Below are positions 1 to 9,658 of a stretch of DNA of 33,244 nucleotides, piece after piece. The notes beneath the pieces are model-generated. The model was given only the letters and a program-made list of their open reading frames with translations, ran no database searches and was not told where the DNA came from. This DNA comes from Nemertoderma westbladi (lineage: Eukaryota; Xenacoelomorpha; Nemertodermatida; Nemertodermatidae): assembly GCA_032718475.1 (NCBI GenBank), contig JAUCBJ010008840.1, forward strand, positions 1-33,244. The letters are read 5' to 3'. A program made the position numbers and the translations under genes. Numbering within the stretch: the stretch's first letter is position 1; every line of letters starts with the position of its first letter.

Positions 1-2
1 GC

Positions 3-617
3 GCCTACGAAGGAGTTTATGCGTTCCATCCATATTTGTTTGCCTCCGTCGAGCGGAAATCGCGCCTATCAAGTTATGAACTATTGAAGCGCGTTGGAGA
101 ATGTATTTCAACCAAATATGTACGCAAATTCCTCAGGAGCATTAATCCGAGTGACATCAATTCGTATAACTTAATAAACTTTATCCGTCAAGATCCGGCC
201 TATGGAGACTTATTTGTCAACTCACACCCTGAGTTACAGGAAGTATATCGACGGCCTTACGAGTACCGAGCCCGCGAACGCGAGTTGGAAAGAACCATTA
301 AACCAAGGAAGTTTCTAACTGCCTATGGTCCACCCACGGCCCTCGTTCAGACCACTCGTAAAGGACCCGTAAGAGCGGCTGTCTTGAAACGAGCTCTCAA
401 AGCCGTTAGACCCCTCTCCCCGGACGTTGATGTCAATCAACCCAGTACTTCGACCGGCGGATATACCGATCGCAATCCCATACCTTCTGATGCAATCATA
501 TTGCACCCTTCACCCAGGAGTTATAGCCCTCCTCGTAAAGTGGCTCGCCCCAAAGAGAAAAGGACTCTTGCTAGCTTTAAAAAGCTGCGTAAACGCCGTC
601 CGCGCAAGAAAGACTAA
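3..617 (+). CDS. Partial ORF, unrecognised protein with highly basic C-terminus
   Basis: The frame is open from the first bases of the window to a TAA at 615-617, so the true start or upstream exon lies outside; the first in-frame TTG at 36 is not a convincing start. About 205 residues are visible. The N-terminal half is rich in Tyr, Arg and Leu with no membrane segment. The middle is Pro/Ser/Thr-rich, and the last 30 residues are a Lys/Arg cluster (ending KKLRKRRPRKKD) that looks like a nuclear-localisation or nucleic-acid-binding tail. Its base composition is visibly more GC-rich than the AT-rich DNA after the stop, which supports real coding. I do not recognise the family. It could be the last exon of a host gene or the end of a mobile-element or virus-like protein; the repeat-filled setting makes the latter plausible, but that is inference. 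Confidence 0.5.
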   Translation, partial: AYEGVYAFHPYLFASVERKSRLSSYELLKRVGECISTKYVRKFLRSINPSDINSYNLINFIRQDPAYGDLFVNSHPELQEVYRRPYEYRARERELERTIKPRKFLTAYGPPTALVQTTRKGPVRAAVLKRALKAVRPLSPDVDVNQPSTSTGGYTDRNPIPSDAIILHPSPRSYSPPRKVARPKEKRTLASFKKLRKRRPRKKD

Positions 618-1949
618 CTGTTTAGAGTATTTTTATATTTTAGAAACTGTGATTTGGTATATTTTATAGACTTAAATCCCATTTTCTGGGAGCGGTGTAA
701 AAGCTTTTGTGGGATAACTGATACGTTTGCCTTTGCTGGCCAGTTCTCCCCCAGGCGCTGGAATACTCTAAAAAGGTTTTCTAACTGTATATATATTCCC
801 CTCGCCCGCAAGGTACCTTTACAGGTGTTTTAACGGACATAAAAATCATTCTGCTATATACGTGTTTTGGCGGACATGGTAAGGCAAAAAACTTGTAATG
901 CACCAACTACCTTTCACAGCTTAGCCGTGATGATTCATATTACGACATCTAGCAGCTGGTTGCTGACATGGAAACAGCCATTGGACGCGTGGTTCTTTGT
1001 TTGGCTTGGGCCAATCAGGGCGGTTTTTCCTGTCGACGTGTAGCTTTTCTGCCGATCATAAGGAGAGTGTTCAGTCTTACTGTTTTTTCTTGATACTTTG
1101 TTGTTATTGCTGTCTAAGCCAGAAACACCGGCATTTTTGGATAGATACTGCTGTACCGTAAACTGCTTGAATTATCGAAAGTATAAACTGTTACCTGACT
1201 TAAATCGCTCATCTCACCTTGATACTTTTAATTGCATTGATCATATTGTTTGTACTGTTATTTTACCGTCAGTCATTAATTGTAAATATTTGTTGATGGA
1301 AATATTGCTATTTGGATAATACGGATAAATCACCCAATTCCCAATTTTCTTGATAACACTACAGGTTAGAGAGACCGGCTATATATAACAATTGCGATTT
1401 ATATTAATGTGGTGTGTATTGAATCCAATGTTATTTAGCAGACCCTACGTGAGTCAATTACTGCTCTCTTTATGTGTGATCAAATATACTGACTGTCGGC
1501 AGAATAGTGTGTATGATCGTGATTGGTAACAAAGTATTTCCTAAAGAATACGCTTTATACTTTAATCATAAGCAGTATCGTTGCGTTTTAGTATAAGTCC
1601 TAGCTCTGTTTAAATAGATAAAGCGCCACGTCCTAAAGGAACTGTTAATATTTCCCGAAAGCCAATAATATCTGTCAGAGATTAATTATTAACGATCTAT
1701 CGAATAATACATTAGGTATACACTGCAACCTTACACTGTAATAATACAATTCAAGCATCCGAATTCAGTCTCCCGGGTGTAGATCCATCGGGTGAATGAT
1801 CGCGCATGGGCTGATTTCGGCTAATGTTTTGCGTATTAGCATAAATTATTGTCGTATGCTAAAGTGGTTTTAATTAACTAAAAGACATATAAATTTTGGC
1901 AGGTTAAACTGCTAAAGGTCTTCAAAAGCGCGAACAGTTGTAATGTCCC
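618..1949. other. Non-coding stretch with CCAAT-box-like sequence
   Basis: No supported gene is seen. A CCAAT motif at 1011-1015 sits in a locally GC-richer patch (about 960-1060), and an inverted CCAAT (CCATTGG) lies about 30 bases upstream, as in some promoters or LTRs. No clear TATA box or coding start follows, so promoter function is speculative. The remainder is AT-rich and unremarkable. Confidence 0.3.
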
Positions 1950-2016
1950 TTGTTTATGTGGTAACCAATGACGGCGAGCTGTAAAGTTACGGCGTCATTG
2001 GTTACCACGTAAACAA
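1950..2016. repeat. Long hairpin / inverted repeat, 24-bp arms
   Basis: Bases 1950-1973 and 1993-2016 are reverse complements with one mismatch, separated by a 19-base loop (1974-1992). Each arm contains GGTAACCAATGACG or its complement. Such a structure could be the core of a miniature inverted-repeat element or a cruciform. No flanking target-site duplication was identified. Confidence 0.8.
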
Positions 2017-2107
2017 TAGGTGGCATTTATAATTAATGATGTAATATTATGGTTTTAGTGTGTTATGAGTATATTTTATTATGATTATATGTTAGTATAT
2101 TATGGTA

Positions 2108-2267
2108 TTATGGTTTCTTAGCAAGAATCTCCTCCGTATTTGGATTCTTTGTGAACACCATCTGTCTAGTATCCACGTACAGAAGAACGTTTAATTCACC
2201 AGCAATGCGAGTCACAATAGACCTGTGCCCCCAACGCCGTGGCGTCGCTTTAATTGCGTTAATGAAT
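2108..2267 (-). pseudogene. Possible small terminal exon or coding remnant
   Basis: On the minus strand a frame of about 53 codons runs from a candidate splice acceptor (pyrimidine-poor, ending TTATGTCAG, junction at 2268/2267) to a TAA at 2108-2110. It includes the stretches RRWGHRSIVTRIAGELNVLL and VDTRQMVFTKNPNTEEI. The amino-acid composition looks coding and the DNA is GC-richer than its surroundings. I do not recognise the family. It may be the last exon of an otherwise unseen gene or a fragment of a mobile element. Confidence 0.3.
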
Positions 2268-2417
2268 CTGACATAATAATTATTATACAGTACAGTTTAT
2301 TTTAAGTTAAATTGGCCATTTAATTAGGTCCCGGCACCAAAATGTAAGGGATATACCCAAACATGAAACAGTACGACACTGTCAAATATAATAATACGTA
2401 AAAGGTCTCATAAACTA

Positions 2418-2490
2418 ATAACAATAATAAATAATATATATAATATATAAATATAATAAATATATATATATATAGATATATATAATTAAT
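2418..2490. repeat. AT microsatellite-like tract
   Basis: Runs of ATA, TATA and ATAATA units make this stretch almost pure A/T. It lies just outside the left arm of the Penelope-like inverted repeat. Confidence 0.7.
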
Positions 2491-2764
2491 TATACCGGTA
2501 TAACGGATTGAAAACAACCGTGAGGGTAAGATCCGGTTTGTAAATATAACAAAAATATTATGCTATAAAGCAAAATAAAAACCAATATCTTACAAGAAGA
2601 AAATATTTCTTTTACAAATTTTCGACTCGACATGAGTCTTATTCATGTATTTATTTCCATAAATATGATTACTGTACATTCTAATAAATATTGTTGCCTA
2701 GGTTATTATAAATGTATATAATTGAATTTCTTATTATTCAATGTGAGATATTAATCAGTCTGGT

Positions 2765-2967
2765 TTGAACGTTTCCATTCCTTTAGAATTAATCACGGCT
2801 TCGTTTATTGAGTTTAAACCATATGGCTCAAGCGTCTGCAAGTTTGTCTGGTAGTAACCCTCTTTTCTTCTCAGTGCCTGTTTCAATGTTTTGCTATTTA
2901 GATTTGTAACTCTCTCTATGGGTGTTATCCTAAAGTCGTTGAAGTTGTGGTCTGCTTGGATAAAGTG
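2765..2967 (-). pseudogene. Inverted copy of Penelope-like endonuclease C-terminus
   Basis: On the minus strand this encodes the same C-terminal residues as the plus copy (HFIQADHNFNDFRITPIE, then a basic RRKEGY stretch). It then continues through a longer tail resembling the usual Penelope-like end (LQTLEPYGLN) to a stop near 2768. It is truncated at 2967, exactly where the inverted-repeat homology ends. It shows what the plus-strand copy would have encoded past its premature stop. Confidence 0.6.
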
Positions 2968-3288
2968 TTCGCATCAACAGCCAGGAATAAAAAGTTTAAA
3001 TACAAGATAAATGAAAATTTAACATGTGACACGAAAAATGTAATTTATTTAGTAAACTGTCTTAAATACAGAAAACAGGGGGTCGGATCAGCAATGAACT
3101 TCAAGGCAAGAATATCTAATTACAAATCACAAATAACAAACAAGAAAAAACCATCTTGTAAAATTCACCAGCACTTTATCCAAGCAGACCACAACTTCAA
3201 CGACTTTAGGATAACACCCATAGAGAGAGTTACAAATCTAAATAGCGAAACATTGAAACAGGCACAGAGAAGAAAAGAGGGTTACTAG
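2968..3288 (+). pseudogene. GIY-YIG endonuclease remnant, Penelope-like
   Basis: The frame encodes CDTKNVIYLVNC followed by KQGVGSAMNFKARISNYKS, then a His-rich region (HQHFIQADHNFNDFRITPIE). This is the order and spacing of the GIY-YIG endonuclease at the C-terminus of Penelope-like reverse transcriptases, where a Cys-x2-Cys precedes QYVG. Here the second Cys of that pair reads Tyr and the Tyr of QYVG reads Gly, so the nuclease is probably inactive. The frame stops early at 3286-3288. The inverted copy on the minus strand (2967 downward) lacks this change and continues about 30 codons further, so the plus copy has suffered a small local substitution/insertion near 3287-3297. Family assignment comes from motif recall, not a search. 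Confidence 0.65.
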
Positions 3289-3555
3289 CGCGCCAAACTT
3301 GCAGACGCTTGAGCCATATGGTTTAAACTCAATAAACGAAGCCGTGATTAATTCTAAAGGAATGGAAGCGTTCAAACCAGACTGATTAATATCTCACATT
3401 GAATAATAAGAAATTCAATTATATACATTTATAATAACCTAGGCAACAATATTTATTAGAATGTACAGTAATCATATTTATGGAAATAAATACATGAATA
3501 AGACTCATGTCGAGTCGAAAATTTGTAAAAGAAATATTTTCTTCTTGTAAGATAT

Positions 3556-3775
3556 CAGATGGCATACAAGAATATTGTCCTTCAATGTCTGTATCTATAA
3601 TGATACCCATTAGTATATATTTATATCAAAAGAATTCCGAATATTTATTATGAATATCCATAGTAAATTTACATAGTAAACTGCACAAGTTGTTTATTAA
3701 ATTGCCTAAATAATTAATCTATTTTATATTACCTATCTAAAGTCACAAACGAAGTAAATACTTTTGTAAGATATT
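3556..3775. repeat. 220-bp segment flanked by 11-bp direct repeats
   Basis: TTGTAAGATAT occurs at 3545-3555 and again at 3765-3775. The other arm of the inverted repeat has a single copy (complement near 2588-2598) and no intervening DNA. Either a 220-bp sequence inserted into the right arm with an 11-bp target duplication, or the left arm lost it by recombination between the repeats. Confidence 0.6.
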
Positions 3776-3965
3776 GGTTTTTATTTTGCTTTATAGCATA
3801 TTATTGTTGTTATATAGATATATATATATAGAGAATATCGTTTATTTGAAAAAGATAGAGAGAGCTATAGAAACCTAACAATAAAAAATAAATTTTTAGT
3901 GATTGATCAAATAAGTTGTCACCTTTTGAATTGTTAAAATATTATTATATTTATATATATATATA

Positions 3966-4016
3966 ATGCAGCTGCAATGCAGCTGCAATGCAGCATGTCG
4001 ATTGTAGTAGTAGTAC
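3966..4016 (+). mobile_element. Short RTE-like LINE 3' tail fragment
   Basis: The stretch contains repeated GCAGCTGCAATGCAGC units and ends in (GTA)n. The same order of sequence (GCAGCTGCAATGCAGCATG, a short spacer, then TAGTAGTAG) lies on the minus strand at 27742-27784, just beyond the RTE-like reverse transcriptase remnant. Most simply this is a very short 5'-truncated copy of that element's 3' end. The length is small, so chance convergence on a simple repeat is possible. Confidence 0.45.
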
Positions 4017-4360
4017 TAACAATTTATATAATGGTTTCTTCAAAAAGGCAGAGCTAAATGCTACTAAATACACATACTGTACAAAAAAAAAAGGAAAAAC
4101 TAAAAAATGTAAGAAGGTAGATCTATTGATCCTTCTTTACACTACTGGCCTACACAAAAGCCAAGTAGGGTTTATTGCTGGCAATTACTTGCTTATATTT
4201 GTTTGTGCACATTAATATAGGCTTGGAAGGGAACGTGCTCTACTTGGTGGTCACTACGATCAAAGAAATGTATCGATTATTTGGGTTCTTATTTCGGTTA
4301 TTAAATATTAAAGGATTTAAAATTAAGTTCACGCTGGATAAATAAAGCATGCAGGTGGGA

Positions 4361-4375
4361 GGGGGGGGGGGGGGG
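4361..4375. repeat. Poly-G tract
   Basis: Fifteen consecutive G residues follow GTGGGA. This is one of several long G or C homopolymers in the window. Confidence 0.9.
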
Positions 4376-4644
4376 TAGTCAAGAAATTCTGCCTGCATGG
4401 CATTCCATCTCTGGCAGCCCTGCAGTCAACCATTCCTTCTACACAGCTAGGTACTCCAGCAAGCAGGAAGATTTCACCAGCGATCTCTAATCTGTTGACC
4501 AATAACTGAGCAGTAATAGATATTCTTCCTATTTCGATTATCAGCGTAAAAATCGTTTTAGCGCGCCCAAATGTTAACGACATTTAAAAATTATTTTTTC
4601 TACTGATTCCTCTTTTAATAAATCAAAAACACGTATTTTTTATA

Positions 4645-4777
4645 TTTCGAAATTCGGTATAGTTCGAAATTCGAAATTCACTAATTACGGGTGTTTGAAC
4701 AGAAGCAGCGATGATATTTCGCAGCTTTTCGCGCTTCTCGACGCTGTAACTTTCGACCAGTTTCGAAATTCGAAAAT
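4645..4777. repeat. Cluster of TTCGAAATTCG motifs
   Basis: The motif TTCGAAATTCG recurs at about 4646, 4663 and 4762, with extra partial copies (TTCGAAATTC) between them. No gene is seen here. It may belong to an unrecognised DNA transposon end or a simple palindromic repeat. Confidence 0.5.
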
Positions 4778-4930
4778 CTGACAGACACGGGGTGTTAGAT
4801 TTAGATTAGCTTTCGAACGGTCTACTCGGCGATCCGCTAGACCCACGAGAAGTCTTTTCCCGTGTCAGTTTAGTTGAAGATTTTAATTTCGATTATGGCT
4901 TCCGACATTTATGGCTTCCGACACACTCAC

Positions 4931-4931
<1 letters not shown>

Positions 4932-4961
<30 letters not shown>

Positions 4962-4971
4962 TAGGAACTTT
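4932..4971. repeat. Poly-C tract of 40
   Basis: Forty consecutive C residues lie between CACACTCACA and TAGGAAC. Just upstream the phrase ATGGCTTCCGACA is duplicated in tandem (about 4894-4922). Exact length in an assembly is unreliable for such tracts. Confidence 0.85.
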
Positions 4972-6720
4972 TGAAAAACGGCCATAGTATAATTATATCA
5001 GTTCGCAGATGGCTCGGCAACACTTCGTGACTCGCCCCACAATATATTAATTGTAACAATCGATTCATCATACAGCAAAGAGTGGTTTCAGCGTTTACTA
5101 TTTTTGGAAACATATAAAACGGGGAAAATCTAAGACTTTGAGGTATATTCTGCTGGGCTACCTTCTAACAACTACTCTAGACCTACTGTCATACTTAAAT
5201 ATCCAATTTAGTACACGGTATAGTAGATTTTGCAACAGAGAAATATAGTAATGGATGAGTAATTATTCGCTGTACAGAAGAACGCAAATACGTACTGTAG
5301 AACTTAACGGAGACCGCATGCCGCTAGTAGAGTTAGAGGATTAATGATTTATATAAGGATAGGCCTACAAAGTGTTTAGAAGCACTGAAGCAAAAATGTA
5401 AGATCAATAATATAAATGAGTTACTGGTAAACCATCTACATAATATATAATACAACTCAGCTTATACAGTAAAAGCAAAAAACACATTAATTATGCAACA
5501 TATTGCATTTACTAACTACAGTATATAGGGGGCCTAGGTCTAATGCATTACGAAATATAATTATTAATTAGCTTTACTGCATAATTTATGGGGCCTCCCT
5601 AAAATAAGTTTAAAACAGCCAACTACAATACCAGTAGTAAAGCTTTCGTCTGAGGTAGTGAAACAAGAGTAACTGATACAATAGTTAATTATTTCAGGAT
5701 AGTCATAAATAACGAAAATAACGAAAAAGGCAAAATTAACAACGAAAATATCGACATTATCAAACTATCTACAAAATTTCGCTCTCCTGTAATATAGGTA
5801 TTATTAAAAGGCACACTTTACATTTTTTAATTAATATAATTCGATAACTTCGCCCCATTTTCGCATTAAGGAAACGATTTTGAACATTTCTTCGGCGAAG
5901 ATCGCGAAATTTTGCAAACGTCGCGATTTTTTTCTAATGAATATTGCTCAATTTTCTCCAACTCATATACTCACGGCACCTGAGTTCAATGCTCCCCCTT
6001 GATAATTTATTTACATTCCTCAGTTTATCATTTATACTAACCTGTTATTACTTTATACTTACGAACTGTTTCCCAATAACTGTGAAAATAATATGGATAA
6101 GAAAATTAACTTAAATAATTAATTTTCATTATTCCTGGAATTTAACAAATGATTAAATCACAATCATATAAAGTTATTTTATAGTCCTATAAAGTAACAA
6201 TATGCCTAGAGTCAAATAAATAATGTTCAATATATGTAATATATATTTTTCATTATTATATTCAAACATTTTATATCACTATAAAAGATTTCTTCCTCTA
6301 CGTAATTTATCGTTCACAATATAGGAAGGTCGTATGCAAGTATAAATCGATTAATATCCTCGTTAACTTCAATAGGAACGCTTCTTGTTGTAATATGGAA
6401 ATTTAGTATCTTTTCTGTTTCTTGAACGTTATTTCTTTCAAGTCTTTCTCGCTCATTTGTCATTGTAATTTATGCGCTCGATACATTTTGCAATATCCAT
6501 CGTCCGAGGTCGTCCAATCCCACAGTTCCTGCCAATATGATTTTCTGCGCTTACTTTTGCTGAAGCAGCCATTAAGTAAAGTTAGTTCCGTTTCTCCATA
6601 TATGACACTCCTGTTCCTGTGTGAACAAGAGGAATCCGAGGTGTAGGCTGTGTCTGTTGTTTCTTCTATATGTAATCTTTCCTCCAGCCGTGTAAGATTC
6701 AAACTTCGTTAGCCATTTCT
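4972..6720. other. AT-rich region with no recognisable gene
   Basis: Stops are dense in all frames and only short chance frames exist. There is a patch of CG-containing TTCG/CGCGA words near 5840-5935. I see no RNA gene or named repeat. Confidence 0.5.
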
Positions 6721-6723
6721 TTC

Positions 6724-6936
6724 TTAGCACTCAGATCCTTTGTGTCTTCTGAATCCACATGCCATACACCATGTATTTAACAGGTTGCACGCTGCTAACA
6801 AGTGATCGTATCGGCCGCAATATACGCATTGTGTGTGTGTCGTGTCATCTTTGTTTCTGTTGATATACAAGCTATTTTCATGTGATGTAAACTCCCGCAA
6901 AATCCACATCCTGGGTTTGTTATACCTCTGATCCAA
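6724..6936 (-). pseudogene. Remnant with two CCHC zinc knuckles
   Basis: The minus-strand frame ends with CVYCGRYDHLLAAC and CMACGFRRHKGSEC, two perfect C-x2-C-x4-H-x4-C knuckles separated by a seven-residue spacer. This arrangement is typical of nucleic-acid-binding proteins such as retroelement Gag/ORF1 proteins. The frame stops directly after the last Cys. Upstream minus-strand frames (to about 7320) are broken but keep a coding-like feel. It could be LINE ORF1, Gag or a decayed host CCHC protein; the sequence does not decide. Confidence 0.45.
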
Positions 6937-7335
6937 CCGATGTTCCCTCGGATCTCCTGTTGTCTTCTTTGGATTTGTGATCCGTATTATATCTCGGTCC
7001 TTCGTATCGAGTGTGCTGGGCTACTTACTGTTAGAGCCTCTTCAACTGTTGCTTGTTTATGACTTCTTGTTCTATCAACTTCCTTTGGGCTTCCTTACTT
7101 TTGCGTAGTACAGTAAATCCATGACCGTTTGTTCCAACATACCACATTTCTCCATATAGTATGTCTCCTCCCGTCATCATTCGGAGAAAGCTCACAGTCC
7201 ATGTTTATCCCAAAATAAATTGGAATTCTCTGATGACGTTCCCAGGTTCCCACTTGTCGTACCGCGATTCCTTTTCCAAGGTATTTAATGTTATTTAAAC
7301 AGAACAAACAGTAGTTGGCCAAAGCCGGAGCTGAC

Positions 7336-7553
7336 CCAAAGGCTCCTCCTCCTCCAAAGGTCCCAAATAGCTGCTACCTGAGGGTAGGGGTGGGCGCTAC
7401 TCCTATCCCAAGATTTGCTCCCAGTTGTTTAAATAGTACTCATTTTATCGACCCCAGTGGATGAAAGGCTGAGTGGACCCTGGGGGGGCAGAACCTACAA
7501 CCAATAGATTTCTGGCCCGGTGCTGAACCAACTGAGCTACACTGCTGTCCATC
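7336..7553 (-). mobile_element. tRNA-derived SINE
   Basis: The minus strand begins with a tRNA-like head. TAGCTCAGTTGG (near 7541-7530) matches the Pol III A box exactly, and TGTAGGTTCTGCC about 45 bases on is a weak B box. A non-tRNA body follows, including GGGTCGATAAAATGAGTAC, and the element ends in a (GGA)n-like tail next to 7340. The head no longer folds as a tRNA. Length (about 215 bp) and layout fit a SINE. Confidence 0.65.
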
Positions 7554-7640
7554 CATAATGGGAATTAATGGGCAATATTCCTAAGATACCTGCAGGGTAA
7601 TACTAAAAAATGTACAATAATAAATGCACAGAAATAAATA

Positions 7641-9213
7641 TATTTACTACTATAAAGTCTGGGTAAAAGTTCTATAGACTGTATAATGAACCAGACGTAA
7701 AAGAATCGTACTCCCATCTTAAATAACTCGATAATAACTGCTAATTTAATGTTACCAGGGAGATCACTCCACCGATGCAGGCACTGCACACTGAAAAATT
7801 TGTCTCTGATATCAAGTCGTGGTATCGGGATGAGGCAAACCCCCAGGGTGGGGGTTTGACCAAGTTGAGTGGATTGCAGGAGATCCTGATGGATTGCTGG
7901 CTAAGGTCAGCAGCCAGGGAGAACCATTTATGATGAGGGATAGGAATGATACCATGGAGAAACTTCAAGACTTGGCTCATATCCCATCTGTCCTTTCTGT
8001 ATTGTAGTATGGGTAGACAAACTTTCTTCAACTGAGCCTTGTAGGTCGAGGTAGACAACCCAGAAATCATGCGATCAACGAGCTGCTGCACTGAATCCAA
8101 GAGGGTATTATCACCCTGTAACCATGGCGACCAAGCTTGAACACAATATTCCAGGTGAGTATGAACATACTGCTTGTAGAGTTTAACCCAAGTGTACTTA
8201 TCTTGATAGTGGAAAGTACGAGACATCTGGCCGAGAACCAGGTTTGCCTTCTTCGCAGCAGCCGTGCACTGAAGAGATGGCTATAGAGAATGACTCACCA
8301 AGACCCCAACATCCTTTTCTACGTCAACGGACTCTAGGACAGTTCCAGCAGGAGCAATTCCTCCCATGGTGTAAGAGTATTGATTATTATTCCTACCAAT
8401 ATGTAACACATGACATTTCGAATGATTGAACATCATCTGCCAATCATTGGACCACATTAATAGGTTATCATTATCAGCCTGGAGAAGTAATCAGAGTTTA
8501 TTACATACACCGCCAATCTTAGTATCGTCATCGAATTTAAATATAAAATGCATTAGATTTTTAATAGCCTTGTCAATGTCATGAATAAACATTACAAATA
8601 AATAATAACGGCTCAAGGACAGAACCTTGAGGTACACTAGAGACAAACTTAGACCAACTGGAATAGCAACTATTAAGCACAATGCGCTGAAGAGGACCAT
8701 GTAGCCAAGCCGCAATCCCATGATGAAGAGATCTACTGATACCAAGGGAATCAAGTTTGTACATCAAACGTTCATGAGGTACCTTGTCAAAAGCTTTACT
8801 AAAGTAAAGCAATACAGATCAACAGAGTGACCTTCGTCAACCAAAGTAGATATCCACTCAAGATACTCTAACAGGTTAGTCAGACATGACTTACTGGGAA
8901 CAAAGCCATGCTGTGAAGGGAGTATTAGATTATTAAGGACTAAATCGGACAAAAGTGTACTTAACAATAGCTTCCATTTCCATGGTCTTACAGACAACTG
9001 ATGTAACGGAATTAACCTGTAGTTACCTAGTACGGATTTACTACCCTTCTTATATACAGGAGTTACATTTTCCCTACACCAACCTTCCGGAACAATACCT
9101 TTGGCCATCGACATAGTGAAAGTCGTACAGAGTGGATCAGCTATGATGTCAACAACTGCTTTAAGGATGTTAGAAAATACCTTATCAGGACCAGGGGCTG
9201 TAGAGGAATGCAA
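7641..9213 (-). pseudogene. LINE reverse transcriptase remnant, element D
   Basis: The frame at 9213-8764 carries APGPDKV, PVYKKGSKSVLGNYR and SQHGFVPSKSCLTNLLEYL, classic fingers/palm motifs. A second frame (8812-8579) carries FSKAFDKVPHERL and SVPQGSVLEPLLF. The catalytic YADD block lies in a broken stretch (near 8560-8580) and is not recognisable. A third frame (8226-7741) gives the C-terminal LEYCVQAWSPWLQGD and the SRYHDLISETNFSV tail. The final WSDLPGNIK-like phrase is in yet another frame (about 7780). At least four frame changes separate the blocks. Confidence 0.75.
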
Positions 9214-9658
9214 TATGTTTATCTTTTCCTTTAGTATAGATAGATGGGGTAAATTCTACCAAAGACAGTGTAGCATCATTGCCAATGTTTGAATTAATAT
9301 TAGATTTACGGTTTGGAAGGGTAAATAGGTCATCGACAGTGAACACAGATATTAAGTGGTCGTTAAGTATTGTAGCAACTTTATCATTATTATGTACAAT
9401 TACACCATTAACTTTGATAGGCCCGACTGATACGCAATTACTTGAATTGGATTTAATATAGGAATAAAAAGCCCTGGGGTTCTTTTTACAATCCCTCCTG
9501 CTAGACGCTTTCAAACCTCTTTTTAGCACTATTAACAGCATTTTTAACAAATCTTTCAAACTATTAATGCCAAGCCATAAATTCATCATAATCCTTGGTA
9601 GTTTTGTACACTTTCCATAAATGCCGTTTTTTCCGAATAATGCGCAAAACATTAGGTC

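Larger units (their letters stand above)
2543..3818. mobile_element. Penelope-like element fragment with inverted 3' ends
   Basis: Left arm 2543-2967 is the near-perfect reverse complement of right arm 3172-3555 plus 3776-3818. The right arm carries 220 extra bases (3556-3775). Between the arms lies the N-terminal half of a GIY-YIG-type endonuclease on the plus strand. Both arms therefore hold the end of the endonuclease gene and its 3' flank, on opposite strands. Penelope-like elements are known for 5' truncation and for partial tandem or inverted copies flanking the main copy, and this structure fits that habit. No reverse transcriptase is visible, so the copy is 5'-truncated. Confidence 0.7.

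Noticed and set aside
2320-2517. Ile/Tyr-rich 65-codon minus-strand frame resembling a membrane protein
   Set aside because: It is an AT microsatellite read in frame.
4329-4583. 84-codon minus-strand frame ending in poly-Pro
   Set aside because: The poly-Pro is just the G tract read in antisense, and the rest shows no known motif.
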